Of a DNA stretch of 15,665 nt, positions 14,904 through 15,665 are shown piece after piece (the first letter of the stretch is position 1; each line of letters opens with the position of its first letter). The stretch spans positions 1-15,665 of the forward strand of contig JANXWI010000133.1 of the NCBI GenBank assembly GCA_025351205.1, given 5' to 3'. The DNA is from Deinococcus sp. Lineage in GTDB: Bacteria > Deinococcota > Deinococci > Deinococcales > Deinococcaceae. The position numbers and the translations under genes are program-made. Below the pieces are notes generated by a model. That model worked only from the letters and a program-made list of their open reading frames with translations, was not told the DNA's origin and made no database searches.

Positions 14904-14934
14904 TACTCAGATGAGTATCATACTCAGATCAGTA
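14904..14934. promoter_or_regulatory. Tandem palindromic operator between the membrane-protein gene and ohr
   Basis: TACTCA-GA-TGAGTA (14904-14917) is a perfect 6-bp inverted repeat. A second copy, TACTCA-GA-TCAGTA (14921-14934), has one mismatch. Their centres are 17 bp apart. It lies 41 bp from the membrane-protein start and 80 bp from ohr, so a dimeric regulator could control one or both. The regulator is not in the window. Confidence 0.6.
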
Positions 14935-15014
14935 AGCCTGTGGTCAGGCAATAGCGTGCCCTTTCACCGTCCGGGGCGGGCGAAAAGACCACACTTTGCC
15001 CCGGAGGTTTCTAC

Positions 15015-15458
15015 ATGACCCAGAACGAAGGAAATCAGGCCACGGCGGGCAACATTTATATGGCGCAGGCCACCGCCCACGGCGGACGGGCAGGCAGCGT
15101 GGAGAGCAGTGACGGACACCTGAAGCTGGACCTGAGCGTGCCCGGCGAGATGGGCGGCCCCGGCGGCTCCGGAACCAACCCCGAGCAGCTGTTCGCGGCG
15201 GGCTACGCGGCCTGCTTCCAGGGGGCGCTGGGCGTGGTGGGCCGCCGTAGCAAGGTCGATACCGCCCAGAGCGAGGTCACGGCCCAGGTGGGCCTCCAGA
15301 AATCAGGCCTGTCGTTCGCCCTGGACGTGGAACTGCACGTCCGTATTCCCGGCGTCGAGCGCGAGCTGGCCGAGAAACTGGTCCACGAGGCCCATCAGGT
15401 CTGCCCTTACAGCGTGGCGACGCGCGGCAACGTCGATGTACGTCTGGTCGTTCTCTGA
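15015..15458 (+). CDS. ohr: Organic hydroperoxide resistance protein, Ohr
   Basis: Ohr is a cytoplasmic thiol peroxidase that reduces organic and fatty-acid hydroperoxides using lipoyl-protein electrons. The 147 residues are full length. The peroxidatic Cys is C67 in AAGYAACFQGAL, the resolving Cys is C130 in HQVCPYS, and the active-site partners R25 (HGGRAGS) and E57 (NPEQLF) are present. This arrangement, rather than plain OsmC, defines Ohr. The ATG at 15015 follows GGAGG at 7 nt spacing, so this start is Shine-Dalgarno-led, unlike several neighbours. No adjacent OhrR-type repressor gene is seen; the palindromes at 14904-14934 may bind a regulator. A strong terminator follows. Confidence 0.95.
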   Translation: MTQNEGNQATAGNIYMAQATAHGGRAGSVESSDGHLKLDLSVPGEMGGPGGSGTNPEQLFAAGYAACFQGALGVVGRRSKVDTAQSEVTAQVGLQKSGLSFALDVELHVRIPGVERELAEKLVHEAHQVCPYSVATRGNVDVRLVVL

Positions 15459-15479
15459 ACAGCTGAAAACTGTAGGAAG

Positions 15480-15512
15480 GCCGCCCCGGATCAATGTCGG
15501 GGCGGCTTTTTT
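15480..15512 (+). terminator. Rho-independent terminator of ohr
   Basis: A perfect 9-bp GC stem, GCCGCCCCG (15480-15488) with CGGGGCGGC (15498-15506), has a 9-nt loop and is followed by six T. It starts 22 bp after the ohr stop. Confidence 0.92.
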
Positions 15513-15588
15513 ATTAAACATTTGACGTAACTGCTCAGCGGGTGAAGTCAGGCATGATAACATCGCCTCGAAAAATGCTAACCAGTCC

Positions 15589-15665
15589 ATGCCAGACATT
15601 CAATCCTTGCTTGTGGCAGGTCGAGATGTAGCTCCGGATTCGGGCGAAGTGCTGGCCACCTTCCT
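15589..15665 (+). CDS. Start of an unidentified ORF, cut by the right edge
   Basis: From ATG 15589 the frame stays open to the end of the window, giving 25 codons that begin MPDIQSLLVAGRDVAPDSGE. No Shine-Dalgarno is visible. The AT-rich stretch before it (15507-15588) could hold a promoter (TTGACG at 15522) but no well-spaced -10 is clear. There is too little sequence to name a family. Confidence 0.35.
   Translation, partial: MPDIQSLLVAGRDVAPDSGEVLATF

Noticed and set aside
15303..15599. Minus-strand ORF over the end of ohr
   Set aside because: It is antisense to the conserved C-terminus of Ohr and to its terminator.

Overview
The window is high-GC bacterial DNA (roughly two thirds G+C in most genes) and reads like a Deinococcus chromosome or large replicon. 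Several starts are preceded at 6-8 nt by a bare TANNNT-type -10 box with no Shine-Dalgarno, the leaderless style common in that genus. The gene content also fits: ruvB with a possible DdrO-type operator, a Nudix protein, Ohr and intergenic GC-rich repeats. The genus call is inference; no rRNA or marker phylogeny is available here.

Layout, left to right. (1) 1-1734 (-): an almost complete NAD-type malic enzyme, cut by the left edge. (2) 1735-2193: gene-free, with an inverted pair of a dispersed repeat. (3) 2194-3861 (-): ruvB and, upstream, a SCO1/SenC copper chaperone, each with its own probable leaderless promoter. (4) 3933-4217 (+): a small unknown protein divergent from SCO1. (5) About 4249-5165: another dispersed repeat next to a decayed IS110-family transposase. 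(6) 5373-8183 (+): a Nudix protein with a damaged Nudix box, a secreted M1 metallopeptidase and a BON-BON-LysM protein, ending at a strong hairpin shared with the convergent gene. (7) 13169 down to 8331 (-): a sugar ABC operon (binding protein, MalF-like permease, MalG-like permease) followed by a small AT-richer unknown gene and an SsuD-like flavin monooxygenase, the last three linked by GTGA stop/start overlaps. The MalG-like gene carries an in-frame TGA at codon 98, and a dispersed repeat lies between the two permeases. (8) 13382-14863 (-): a large polytopic membrane protein. (9) 15015-15458 (+): Ohr, divergent from it, with a double palindrome between them. (10) An unidentified ORF begins at 15589 and runs off the right edge.

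The most unusual unit is the ABC operon. A trehalose/maltose-type importer (no ATPase gene in the window) is translationally coupled to an alkanesulfonate-monooxygenase homologue. This suggests uptake and oxidative attack of a sugar-like, possibly sulfonated, substrate, but the TGA in malG means the present system may be broken unless the base is an error. Other points worth a second look are the dispersed repeat family, a weak RDRM-like site at ruvB, the degenerate Nudix box and three separate 15-bp tandem repeats.
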